This document shows, piece after piece, positions 1 to 6,487 of a stretch of DNA of 16,188 nucleotides; position 1 is the stretch's first letter; each line of letters opens with the position of its first letter. A model generated the notes under the pieces. That model worked only from the letters and a program-made list of their open reading frames with translations. It was not told the origin of the DNA and made no database searches. The DNA comes from Chloroflexi bacterium RBG_13_53_26 (GTDB taxonomy: Bacteria > Chloroflexota > Dehalococcoidia > UBA2247 > RBG-13-53-26), in NCBI GenBank assembly GCA_001795035.1, contig MGMW01000042.1, positions 1-16,188 on the forward strand, read 5' to 3'. A program made the translations under genes and the position numbers.

Positions 1-64
1 GAACCCCCGTTTTCAGGATGTCTTCACAGCGGAAACCAGCCCAAAATCTATTTGGTTTTCAAAC

Positions 65-106
65 AATCAGGTTGACACTGGCACATCAAATCAGATTGAC
101 AACCTG
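65..106. repeat. Direct repeat overlapping a longer inverted repeat
   Basis: AATCAGGTTGACA (65-77) recurs as AATCAGATTGACA (89-101), 24 bases apart with one mismatch. The same stretch has exact inverted arms, CAGGTTG (68-74) and CAACCTG (100-106). It lies downstream of the minus-strand acetyltransferase. It could be a protein-binding site or chance. No gene is visible in 1-206 on either strand. Confidence 0.3.
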
Positions 107-206
107 CCATGGTTGAGAGTTCGGGCTTCCACAACAACCAGATGAGGTTACAATAGGCAGAACCGAATCCCCCGCGCTATGTTGAGGTCTTGGAGCGAGC
201 CACTCA

Positions 207-707
207 CTAATTTGGCTCTCCAGCATTGCCATGGGTGTGGTTGCCATTCCGGCTACCTGCTGGATTCGTTCCTATGTCCCTCGAAAAGACTGCGATGTCA
301 TCCCGCTTTCTCCACGAGACTCTCGCCCAGAACCCCATTCCACTTTCGTTGTCGTTGAAGATGAAGACATGGCACTTCTGAATTCCCTCGTTCTTGAGAC
401 CATCCAGGCAGGCATTGACCAGTTCTCTCCCCAACCCTCGCAGTCGGAGCCCCTCTTCGACACAGAGATGGTATAGGTAGCCTCTTCTTCCGTCATGGCC
501 ACAGAGCACTGCACCCACTAGGCCAGTGTTAGAAATCGCCACTTTGCTCAAGCCCCGATTCCGCAGAAGGAACACCTTGATGGCCTCCCTGCCATCGGCA
601 GAACTCAAACCGATCTGCTTGCTTCGTTCCCAGAGTACAACCGCAGCATCGTAGTGTTCGATTTCAAAAGGGCAGATTCGTACATCTGTAGGAAGTATGG
701 ACTTCAC
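207..707 (-). CDS. GNAT-family N-acetyltransferase
   Basis: A 166-residue protein with the GNAT fold, expected to move an acetyl group from acetyl-CoA to an amine on an unknown small molecule or protein in the cytosol. The acetyl-CoA pyrophosphate loop is visible as R-L-R-G-L-G (about residues 88-93, the family R/QxxGxG/A motif), after a beta-4-like strand (LYHLCVEE). A late GFWARVSW segment fits the usual C-terminal GFxxxGF region. The last 20 or so residues are a Gly/Asn/His-rich tail without known function. The start is GTG at 707-705; no ATG occurs in frame upstream before a stop. This GTG overlaps the TGA of the preceding small ORF (GTGA), and GGGAGG abuts it, so translational coupling is likely. 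Family assignment is good; the substrate is unknown. Confidence 0.8.
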   Translation of the reverse strand: MKSILPTDVRICPFEIEHYDAAVVLWERSKQIGLSSADGREAIKVFLLRNRGLSKVAISNTGLVGAVLCGHDGRRGYLYHLCVEEGLRLRGLGRELVNACLDGLKNEGIQKCHVFIFNDNESGMGFWARVSWRKRDDIAVFSRDIGTNPAGSRNGNHTHGNAGEPN

Positions 708-858
708 CTCCCTGATGACATCTCCTGCAGTGTCTCTATGGTCGTCCGCAGCAGTTGATCTTGGTTCAATTTCGAAAGGTTGCCCAGAACAACTACATAG
801 TAGTCCTTTCGGAGCCTCTAATCTGCAGTCTGTCGTTGATTGTGCACTGCTCTACCAT
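704..858 (-). pseudogene. Small unidentified ORF, apparently frameshifted
   Basis: Between the MerB homologue and the acetyltransferase, two short reading frames look like one small protein of about 50 residues. The first part starts at ATG 858 (MVEQCTINDRLQIRGSERTT) and hits TAG soon after. The second part, one base back in phase, reads YYVVVLGNLSKLNQDQL and on to a TGA at 706-704 that overlaps the acetyltransferase GTG. The joint lies around 798-808. The second part has a convincing hydrophobic strand followed by an amphipathic helix, so it is probably coding. The break could be a real frameshift, a base error, or a sign that the second part is a separate ORF with an unusual start. I do not recognise the family. 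Confidence 0.3.
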
Positions 859-981
859 CCACTTTTCGGAGCATTAGCTTTGACGGTCAAACGCCGAAGC
901 TATACCACACCGTTGGACAATCTGATGAATCATGCAGTGAAGCAGTGAACATGAGCAGCCACACACGACTCAGCGGCCCTC
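859..981. other. Gap downstream of the MerB homologue, with a short palindrome
   Basis: No gene is recognisable here. TTTGAC-G-GTCAAA (879-891) is a perfect 13-base dyad that could bind a dimeric regulator, but its single-base centre makes an RNA hairpin unlikely. There is no clear intrinsic terminator after the MerB homologue. Confidence 0.25.
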
Positions 982-1722
982 TCATAACGGATAGAGCGCC
1001 CCCTGTATGATTGGAGTGATGTATGCTCCCTGCGACAAGCTCAGATATGTGCCGGCAGGTCCTCCCATCCGACGACGATATTTCCGGGCGTGCTCTTCTG
1101 ACCAGAAGAAGACGCACTTCTCTCAGAATCCGTCGATAATACTCGGGGCTCCCCTACGGACCACAACCAGCGGGGCGAAAATCAGTGGCTTGGCGTCTGT
1201 CTCTGGGACTCTGTAGTTCATCTCGCTGTCCACTTCGATATGGAGTGGTTGTTGACAATGGGCGCATTCGGTTGTGACGATACCTGTTAAGCGCTCTCCG
1301 CGTAGTCGCCCTTGCACGAAGGGCATCGCTATAGCGTCAGCCGCTCAGGCAGCGTACGCTTCCTCGCCGCTACTGAGCGCCACGTGATGTGGAGTCTTGT
1401 CAACGGTCATGGGATAGGCCCAAGTGACTGCTCCATGTTTATCCCTGAACAGAAAGGTCTTGTGCTCCTCCAGATCGTCCAGAATGGATTTGACTTGAGC
1501 AATGGGCAACTTCACGCTCTGCGCGATGGACTCGGGAGACATCGGCTTCCCCACGCGCGGGAGTTCTCTAACCACGTGGTTGCGAACCTGATGGTGTTCC
1601 GCTGACATGAAGCAGAGATCGTTGCTCAGGTGTCGCGCCTTTCCGGGCACCTGCCCACGCCAGATCAGGCGGGGAACTGGAATCATGAACCGGGAAATCC
1701 CGAGCAGTATGTTATCGCCCAT
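982..1722 (-). CDS. Organomercurial-lyase (MerB) homologue, candidate selenoprotein with two in-frame TGA (Sec) codons
   Basis: Read through two in-frame TGAs (1347-1345 and 1125-1123), this is one frame of 246 codons ending at TGA 984-982. Residues about 48-103 form the winged-helix domain of MerB-type lyases (GKPMSPESIAQSVKLPIAQV). Residues about 110-246 align with the catalytic core. EAYAA-[TGA]-AAD matches YAWC-ALD around Cys96/Asp99 of R831b MerB, and IIDGF-[TGA]-EKCVFFWS matches SFCCHVHFFAS around Cys159. Both catalytic cysteine positions are therefore TGA (126 and 200), and the catalytic Asp (129) is kept. C153-x-x-C156 and a U200-x-x-C203 pair add further thiol/selenol sites. MerB breaks carbon-mercury bonds; the substrate here is inferred only from the family. 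The start is ATG 1722, with GGAGG seven bases upstream; a GTG at 1728 sits too close to it. A promoter lies at 1806-1835. Pseudogene is the main alternative. Confidence 0.8.
1090..1117 (-). promoter_or_regulatory. Candidate bacterial SECIS element for the second TGA (Sec200)
   Basis: Read on the minus strand, the bases after TGA 1125-1123 fold as GTGC, one bulged G, TCTTCT, a seven-base loop TCTGGTC, AGAAGA, GCAC. That is ten base pairs, all Watson-Crick. The loop starts 17 bases after the TGA and contains GGUC. The E. coli fdhF SECIS loop also carries GGUC, at almost the same distance. The element lies wholly inside the coding sequence, as bacterial SECIS elements must. Confidence 0.7.
1308..1324 (-). 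promoter_or_regulatory. Candidate bacterial SECIS element for the first TGA (Sec126)
   Basis: On the minus strand, GCCCTT-CGTGC-AAGGGC makes a perfect six-pair stem with a five-base loop. The loop begins 27 bases after TGA 1347-1345 and has G as its second base and GU within it, fitting the usual bacterial SECIS rules (loop 16-37 bases after UGA, G among the first two loop bases). The stem may extend by GCG/CGC across an internal loop. It is less fdhF-like than the second element. Confidence 0.6.
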
Positions 1723-1735
1723 GGCCACACCTCCT

Positions 1736-2048
1736 CAAGACAAGTCGATTGAACCTGTGTGAGCTGCTCAACATGGTATTTTATCTTGCTGCAATAGTCG
1801 CATGAATCGTATCGAACGTTTGTGGAGGATGTCAAGTCTACGAACCATCATGTCGCCGACAAGAACGGACAGGATGCAGTAGTAGGATCACAATTCGCTA
1901 GGATGTACAATCGGAGCGACTTCTGCCAAGATGCGCCGAGGCTAAACGGAACCGAGGATTGTGCAGTTAACTCCCTGAAATCCTAGATCTGTCGATACAA
2001 GGAAATCCTCGGCAGCACATTGGACCTATGGTCTCCGGCTCCACCAGA
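1736..2048. other. Intergenic stretch with inverted repeat 1952-1960 / 2004-2012
   Basis: Apart from the MerB-homologue promoter I see no gene. CCGAGGATT (1952-1960) and AATCCTCGG (2004-2012) are exact nine-base inverted arms separated by 43 bases. GAAATCCT occurs directly at 1977-1984 and 2002-2009. The region follows the stop of the epimerase gene, so it may form the 3' end of that transcript, but there is no T-run typical of an intrinsic terminator. Confidence 0.3.
1806..1835 (-). promoter_or_regulatory. Sigma70-type promoter of the MerB homologue
   Basis: On the minus strand a perfect -35 box TTGACA (1835-1830) is followed after 18 bases by TACGAT (1811-1806), a fair -10 box. Transcription would start near 1800, leaving a leader of about 78 bases before ATG 1722. 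A clear promoter in front of an apparently interrupted gene supports the gene being expressed. Confidence 0.6.
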
Positions 2049-3014
2049 TCACTTCAGCCACTTGCTGGGAAGTGCCCCATTCAAGTTAATGATACTGTGA
2101 GCTACGCTACCCCTGGCAAACTCGGCGCTGATATCAGGGCAACCCTCGAGGTGACTGGGGAAGTCGTCACCAAGAAGATACGGCAGAAATGGCTCTGCGC
2201 CCTCGTGGAATTGGGCCTCAATGGCAGTCATCTCAAATTCCGGCACGAGCTCTATAGAAATAGACAATACCTCGCCTGTCCACTTCAACAGGTCGCCGAG
2301 CTTCGGAGGATTTGGGTGAGTGAGCCAGAATTTGCCGGACACCGTGGTCTTCACAATAAAGTCGCTCACTATATCAACAGGCACCAGGTTGAGCTTGGCA
2401 TCAGGCATGCCCTTGACTCTGAATTTTAGCTCTTGGATAGGCGACTGCAGGGTGCCTGCCAGACGCTTTTTGACCACCTCATCACGGTCATGAATCATAC
2501 ATATGGCACGGGCAAGCAGATACGGTGCCTCTGTCGAAGCCTTGCTAGCCTCTTCGAGGCTCGGCACAAGAATGCCGATCTTGAAGATCGTTTTCCTCTC
2601 AATCTGACTGGACTCCACGAGTTGCTCGGCTGCTTTCTTCGACTTCTCATAAGCGTTCCTGCACTTTTCGGTATAGGCAGTGCCTGCATAAGAGAGATAT
2701 GGGATAGAGTTTCGCTCGCAGAAGCGAACCACATTGGCTGTACCTTCATAGTTTATTGCCCACACCCTGTCGTCATGCTTCGTGCCCAAGTTGATGTCGG
2801 CAGCCAGGTGATAGACGGCATCCGGCTTCAGCGGCTCTGTAATACCCAGATCGTCCCGAACAATATCTCCTTGAATGAGATCGCAGTCAGGAAACATTCT
2901 GCCAGCTTTGGCCACATCACGAACAAGCAGTTTGAGGTGATCTCCTCTCTTGAGAAGACGAGGTACTACCTCTCTCCCAAGTTGCCCTGTTGCTCCTGTG
3001 ATCAAGATTTCCAT
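2049..3014 (-). CDS. NAD(P)-dependent epimerase/reductase, extended SDR type
   Basis: A 321-residue Rossmann protein of the NAD-dependent epimerase / male-sterility reductase group. The nucleotide-binding loop TGATGQLG is at residues 6-13, the DxxD-like GDI segment at about 49-51, and the catalytic pair Y122-x-x-x-K126 (AYEKSK) follows a Tyr/Ser/Thr-rich strand (YLSYAGTAY). The C-terminal half is the variable substrate domain. Substrates of the family include nucleotide sugars, acyl thioesters and flavonoid-like compounds; nothing here decides which. The frame is open back to 3113, but ATG 3014 has GGAG eight bases upstream and places the Rossmann loop at the usual N-terminal position. It stands alone, with about 700 bases upstream and 326 downstream to the next gene, so it is probably transcribed separately. 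Confidence 0.8.
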   Translation of the reverse strand: MEILITGATGQLGREVVPRLLKRGDHLKLLVRDVAKAGRMFPDCDLIQGDIVRDDLGITEPLKPDAVYHLAADINLGTKHDDRVWAINYEGTANVVRFCERNSIPYLSYAGTAYTEKCRNAYEKSKKAAEQLVESSQIERKTIFKIGILVPSLEEASKASTEAPYLLARAICMIHDRDEVVKKRLAGTLQSPIQELKFRVKGMPDAKLNLVPVDIVSDFIVKTTVSGKFWLTHPNPPKLGDLLKWTGEVLSISIELVPEFEMTAIEAQFHEGAEPFLPYLLGDDFPSHLEGCPDISAEFARGSVAHSIINLNGALPSKWLK

Positions 3015-3024
3015 TTCTTCTACT

Positions 3025-3037
3025 CCGAGACTCTCGG
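3025..3037 (-). promoter_or_regulatory. Inverted repeat overlapping the epimerase ribosome-binding site
   Basis: CCGAGA-C-TCTCGG is a 13-base dyad. As RNA it could fold as CCGAG-loop-CTCGG, and its 3' arm overlaps the GGAG ribosome-binding site (3026-3023) of the epimerase gene. It could hide that site or be an operator. The stem is short, so chance is possible. Confidence 0.3.
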
Positions 3038-3184
3038 AATACCGTGGCCAGCCATCTATCCGAGTGACTAGTTGTCCAGAGCCACTCTCAGCCCCTTTGA
3101 TATTGACAGCCACCTACTCGCTCTAGGACAGAGTAGAGTCTACCCCCTCAGTCAGAGGTGAAACGGGAGTAGTCAATGAGTCGT

Positions 3185-3292
3185 CTAGGCCATCTGAACA
3201 GGGATTGTATGGGCACTGTTCCTGCTGGTCTTGCTGCCCTGTTGTTTCGGTTCCTGTCTTGGTTCTTGCTTCGGTACTTTGTCTTCAGCCAT
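3185..3292 (-). CDS. Possible small Lys/Gln/Pro-rich protein (35 residues)
   Basis: ATG 3292 opens a 35-codon frame beginning MAEDKVPKQEPRQEPKQQ, with a degenerate 12-base repeat coding the Q-E-P units. A preceding 20-codon frame (GTG 3359 to TGA 3297, VTLRVAHHYDWGFQLH) ends five bases before it and has a G-rich ribosome-binding-like run upstream, so the two could be coupled. No clear Shine-Dalgarno precedes ATG 3292, and I recognise no family. This may be chance. Confidence 0.2.
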   Translation of the reverse strand: MAEDKVPKQEPRQEPKQQGSKTSRNSAHTIPVQMA

Positions 3293-3391
3293 GTTCTCAA
3301 CAAAGCATGAGGTGAAGCTGGAAGCCCCAGTCGTAGTGATGGGCCACTCGCAGGGTCACCTCTGCCCCCCCTTCAAGGTTGACTACCTGCT

Positions 3392-3410
3392 ATCCCTCGC
3401 AGTGAGGGAT
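3392..3410. other. Perfect seven-pair hairpin
   Basis: ATCCCTC (3392-3398), loop GCAGT, GAGGGAT (3404-3410). Neither side has a clear T-run, so it is not a typical intrinsic terminator. Its function is unknown. Confidence 0.35.
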
Positions 3411-3574
3411 GTTATTCTAAGCAGATTCTCGGGATTCTGTCAAGCGGCAGTATAATGAACCAGTTAGTGCAGCGTAGGTGCTAGCACTAGCAAATGTTTG
3501 CAGCAAAGTGCGGTCGAACATGCTGTAGGCACACAATCTGACGGAGTGTTCGGTCTTCCTGAGTTTAACTCCCA

Positions 3575-3600
3575 CTTGGCGCACAAGTTAGCGCTCCAAG
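3575..3600 (-). terminator. Hairpin downstream of the tandem flavoprotein gene
   Basis: CTTGGCGCAC (3575-3584) pairs with GCGCTCCAAG (3591-3600) across a six-base loop, with one mismatch and one G-U pair. It lies about 120 bases after the flavoprotein stop on the minus strand and could end or protect that transcript. It has no T-run. Confidence 0.35.
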
Positions 3601-3721
3601 ACAGGTGTATTGATCCGTGGTACCACCGTGACGCACAAACACCCGCCCAGAAAGGACTTCTTCACGGTGCGCCTGCATAACGTTTACTTGGTTGCCTTCG
3701 CAGTCATATTCTCGCCGGGCA

Positions 3722-5167
3722 TCAGTCCGAAATCTCCTCCCCTTTCCCCAATCGGCCATGTCGAAGGTACGCGGCCAGGCGCTCTTCTCGCGCTTTTGCG
3801 ATCTGCGCCTGTCTTGTCGCTATCAACCGTTGCTCCAGTCTCTTACTCTTGAAGAGCAGCCTCATGAGCACATTCACACCGCCTGGGGATGGAGCATCAA
3901 ACATCCGGTGCTCTTTGTGAAACCTGTAATCCGCCCGGAGTACCATCCCCCTTGTCGCTACCAAGTCGCGGAACGTCCAGGTGACGCCACGGGTACTGAA
4001 CCGATCGGCAATTTGCCATTTCTCGTCAAGCGCCCGGTCCAGGTCTTCGATCGTCCGGCGCACGGCGGCGGCAAAGACAGGGGCGTCCGCCGCGCTTTGA
4101 GTCAGCGCAGCGATGCAGCGCGTGCCGGTCTTGTCTAAGACACCCCGCAAGTACCAGGCGGCCTCTGCCTCCAGCGGCCCGCCGCCGGTGGCGACTACGA
4201 AACCATATTTGCCCTCCAGCGAGGGGCGATGGGCGATGCCCCAGCAGCGGTCGAGAAAAACCTTCAGGTGACAGTCCACCATCCCGGAGGCACAGGTGCC
4301 GACGTAGACAATGCCATCGACCTGGTGCAGGTGCTGCTTGATCGCCTCGTACTCATCCTTGAGAACACAGACTCCATCCCCGTGGAAGTCGCAGAGGTAA
4401 CACCCCACACAGGGGCCGACATGGCGTTCCTGCAGCTCGATCACTTCCACCCTGTTCCGGGAATAGCGGCGGATGGATTCTATGACCGACGCATTGGCCG
4501 AGTCTTCCGACAAGCGATTGCCGGTGAGAACCAAGATGGTCTTGTCGCCGGTTTTCGGCGCCGGGGGGTCGTCCACGGCAAACCCTGGACCCCGGTAGGT
4601 GGGCGAGAGATACCTGCGCTCCACCACGGGATAGTGTCTGGCGGGCACATACCCGTCGGCCAGCGTGCGGTTGAGCTGCCCAGCCAGGATGCGACAACTG
4701 TCCTCCGTCACCTCTTCGTCGTCCACGTAGCCAAAGAAGGGACTGCCCACGGCAGACACATCCCCAGCATAGCTAAAGCCCAACTGCTCACTGACAAAGC
4801 GCACCCGGTCGAGGATGAAATCGTCGTGGGCGCGGACTGAGGTCATCACTGCCGCCGCGATCTTGCCGCGGAAATCATATCCCTGTGCAAACAGCTTATC
4901 GAGGAGATACTGCATCTGCATCGGAACGAACAAAACCCATGCGCCGAAGGTCCAGACGACGACGTCGGCCGTCTGCATCTTTTCCACGATCTTCAAGAAA
5001 GCTGGCTCGGCTTCGCTGGGGTCGGTGGACAGCTTGGCCTTGGCAACGTCTACGAATTCGTAGTCGTAATCGAGAAAACGGGCCAGGTACTCCGCCGTAC
5101 ACAGGCTGGCGCTTCGTTTACGGCGGGGGCTGCCGCATAGAAAGAGTGCTCTCTTCGTCGTCATCAT
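3722..5167 (-). CDS. Tandem flavodoxin-fold NAD(P)H/FMN oxidoreductase with Isf-like cysteine motif
   Basis: A 481-residue protein made of two NADPH-dependent FMN reductase (flavodoxin-fold) domains in a row. Domain 1 spans about residues 5-185 and begins with the FMN phosphate loop region LFLCGSPRRKRSAS. Domain 2 spans about 210-390 and begins TILVLTGNRLSEDSAN. Only domain 2 has C253-x2-C256-x2-C259-x7-C267, the compact cysteine motif that binds a 4Fe-4S cluster in archaeal iron-sulfur flavoproteins (Isf). A basic C-terminal tail of about 90 residues is without a recognised domain. It probably shuttles electrons between ferredoxin or NAD(P)H and an unknown acceptor. ATG 5167 has AGGAGG five bases upstream; a second ATG follows at 5164. 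The family is usually about 200 residues, so this is a fused duplication. Confidence 0.75.
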   Translation of the reverse strand: MMTTKRALFLCGSPRRKRSASLCTAEYLARFLDYDYEFVDVAKAKLSTDPSEAEPAFLKIVEKMQTADVVVWTFGAWVLFVPMQMQYLLDKLFAQGYDFRGKIAAAVMTSVRAHDDFILDRVRFVSEQLGFSYAGDVSAVGSPFFGYVDDEEVTEDSCRILAGQLNRTLADGYVPARHYPVVERRYLSPTYRGPGFAVDDPPAPKTGDKTILVLTGNRLSEDSANASVIESIRRYSRNRVEVIELQERHVGPCVGCYLCDFHGDGVCVLKDEYEAIKQHLHQVDGIVYVGTCASGMVDCHLKVFLDRCWGIAHRPSLEGKYGFVVATGGGPLEAEAAWYLRGVLDKTGTRCIAALTQSAADAPVFAAAVRRTIEDLDRALDEKWQIADRFSTRGVTWTFRDLVATRGMVLRADYRFHKEHRMFDAPSPGGVNVLMRLLFKSKRLEQRLIATRQAQIAKAREERLAAYLRHGRLGKGEEISD

Positions 5168-5270
5168 CTTATCCTCCTGACATTGGATGGAAAATCGACT
5201 GATACCGTAGTTCACTTGTCAGCTTTGATACACGCCTCCTTATTTTATCAATGACTTCAGCATCCTGTTG

Positions 5271-6437
5271 TTAAGCGGACAGCCACAGCATCGGCAGAAC
5301 AGCTCTCGGGCCAAGGTGCCTCAGTCCCATCAGAATCAACCTGCTGTGCCAATCGAAGGAGAAATCAGCCGAATTCAACAACGCTTCGCTGAAGCCTTGC
5401 CTTTGCACCATTTCAAAGAGACGATCGATCTGCCTGTCGTTGAGCCTCTCGAAGAGCCAGCGGGCCCATCGGCCAATCCGCAACTCCCTGGAGAGCAATC
5501 TTCGCCATCTCCTGTCATACTCACTGAGAACCCCGGTGGAGAAGTCATTGATGCTAATCGCCTGATGCAGGACATCTGCCGCTATTTCAGAACAGAGCAG
5601 CCCGTAGTATATCCCCCCGCCGGTAGTGGGTTTAACCTGGCCTGCCGCATCTCCCACCACAACCATTCTTGCAGCCGAGGTCCTGGGTAAGGGTTTGAGA
5701 GGGATACCCCCATAGACTATCCCTGCCTGTGAAGAATCCACCTTACCCTGACTTGCCAGGCTATTGAGGAAGCTCTTGAGACGCAGGCCAGTATGTTGGC
5801 GAGAGAGCAAGCCTGCCAGGGCTCTTCCTGAAGACGTGGGCACAAGCCAGGCAAAAAACCCTGGCGCAACTTGACTGCCGAAATAGACTTCAACTTCGTC
5901 CACTCCGGAGGCATTCACCTCTGCCTGGGCGCCCATGACAAAGTCAGCGTTTCTGCCAAACCCCAGTCGCTGCGGCAGCTTTGAGCCAAACCCGGAGGCA
6001 ATAACCACTGCCTTGCCCTCCAGATTCATGGTTTGTCCTCTAACCTCAACTTCGACGCGAACAGAGTGCTCTGTTGAAGTAATATTTCTGACCTTGCTAC
6101 TCAGATGGTATTCCGCACCGTCGTCCTGTGCCCGTCTCGTCATTGCTGCATCGAAAGCTGGGCGATCCAATACATAGGCTTGAGGTGTCTCCTTCTCAAG
6201 ACAGAAGGCTTCCCCCGAAGGAGGAAAGAACCTGGCCGATTTCGCTTCCCTCAGAACAGTATCTCTGGCAACAGGGAACGCATCCAGGCACTCCTTACCC
6301 ACAATGCCGGTGCAACAGGCCACCTTCCCAATCCTATCATGCTGCTCAAGGACGACCACCCTATGCCCCCAGTTGGCCAGCTTGCCAGCAACATGACTGC
6401 CAACCGGACCAGCTCCAACTACTATTGTGTCGTACAA
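5271..6437 (-). CDS. Geranylgeranyl-reductase-family FAD-dependent oxidoreductase
   Basis: A 388-residue FAD protein. The Rossmann dinucleotide fold is at the N-terminus (VVGAGPVGS, residues 6-14, then VVVLEQ ending the second strand). The family segment with K-x-x-CCTGIVG follows at about 38-47. A second FAD motif, VVVGDAAGQVKPTTGGG, lies near residue 275. These features place it with the geranylgeranyl reductase / halogenase-like flavoproteins, which reduce double bonds in polyprenyl chains of lipids or quinones. The exact substrate cannot be told. The start is TTG 6437: no ATG or GTG lies between it and an upstream in-frame stop, and the protein start fits the family. The ribosome-binding site is weak. 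The tandem flavoprotein gene lies 103 bases downstream on the same strand and may be co-transcribed and supply electrons. Confidence 0.8.
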   Translation of the reverse strand: MYDTIVVGAGPVGSHVAGKLANWGHRVVVLEQHDRIGKVACCTGIVGKECLDAFPVARDTVLREAKSARFFPPSGEAFCLEKETPQAYVLDRPAFDAAMTRRAQDDGAEYHLSSKVRNITSTEHSVRVEVEVRGQTMNLEGKAVVIASGFGSKLPQRLGFGRNADFVMGAQAEVNASGVDEVEVYFGSQVAPGFFAWLVPTSSGRALAGLLSRQHTGLRLKSFLNSLASQGKVDSSQAGIVYGGIPLKPLPRTSAARMVVVGDAAGQVKPTTGGGIYYGLLCSEIAADVLHQAISINDFSTGVLSEYDRRWRRLLSRELRIGRWARWLFERLNDRQIDRLFEMVQRQGFSEALLNSADFSFDWHSRLILMGLRHLGPRAVLPMLWLSA

Positions 6438-6487
6438 GTCTCTTTTCTCAACCTTCCTGAATCCTCAATTCAATTCCAAGACAACCC

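Larger units (their letters stand above)
3015..3721. other. Long stretch without a convincing gene
   Basis: No reading frame on either strand of this 707-base region resembles a known family, and no RNA gene is recognisable. It contains short competing frames, two hairpins (3392-3410 and 3575-3600), a palindrome GAGTTTAACTC (3561-3571), and a tandem CTAGCA pair near 3480-3492. It may hold decayed genes, small proteins or an untranslated regulatory region. Confidence 0.4.

Noticed and set aside
982..1722. TGA reassigned to Trp or Gly genome-wide
   Set aside because: livH, livM, iorA, iorB and the PaaK-like gene end in TGA at sensible positions, and the aligned residue at both sites is Cys, not Trp or Gly.
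1123..1728. MerB homologue read as two separate short genes (1345-1728 and 1123-1326) or as a decayed gene
   Set aside because: The pieces share one phase, the only breaks are TGA, and both fall on the catalytic cysteine columns. A promoter, a good ribosome-binding site and two SECIS-like hairpins are also present.
2433..3071. 212-codon plus-strand frame opposite the epimerase gene
   Set aside because: The minus strand has the Rossmann loop and the YxxxK motif; the plus frame has no family features.
3565..3759. 64-codon minus-strand frame overlapping the end of the tandem flavoprotein gene
   Set aside because: Its first part is an out-of-phase shadow of the flavoprotein gene and the remainder has no ribosome-binding site or family match.
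4229..4840. 203-codon plus-strand frame inside the tandem flavoprotein gene
   Set aside because: Opposite strand of a gene with flavodoxin and Isf motifs; no recognisable family.
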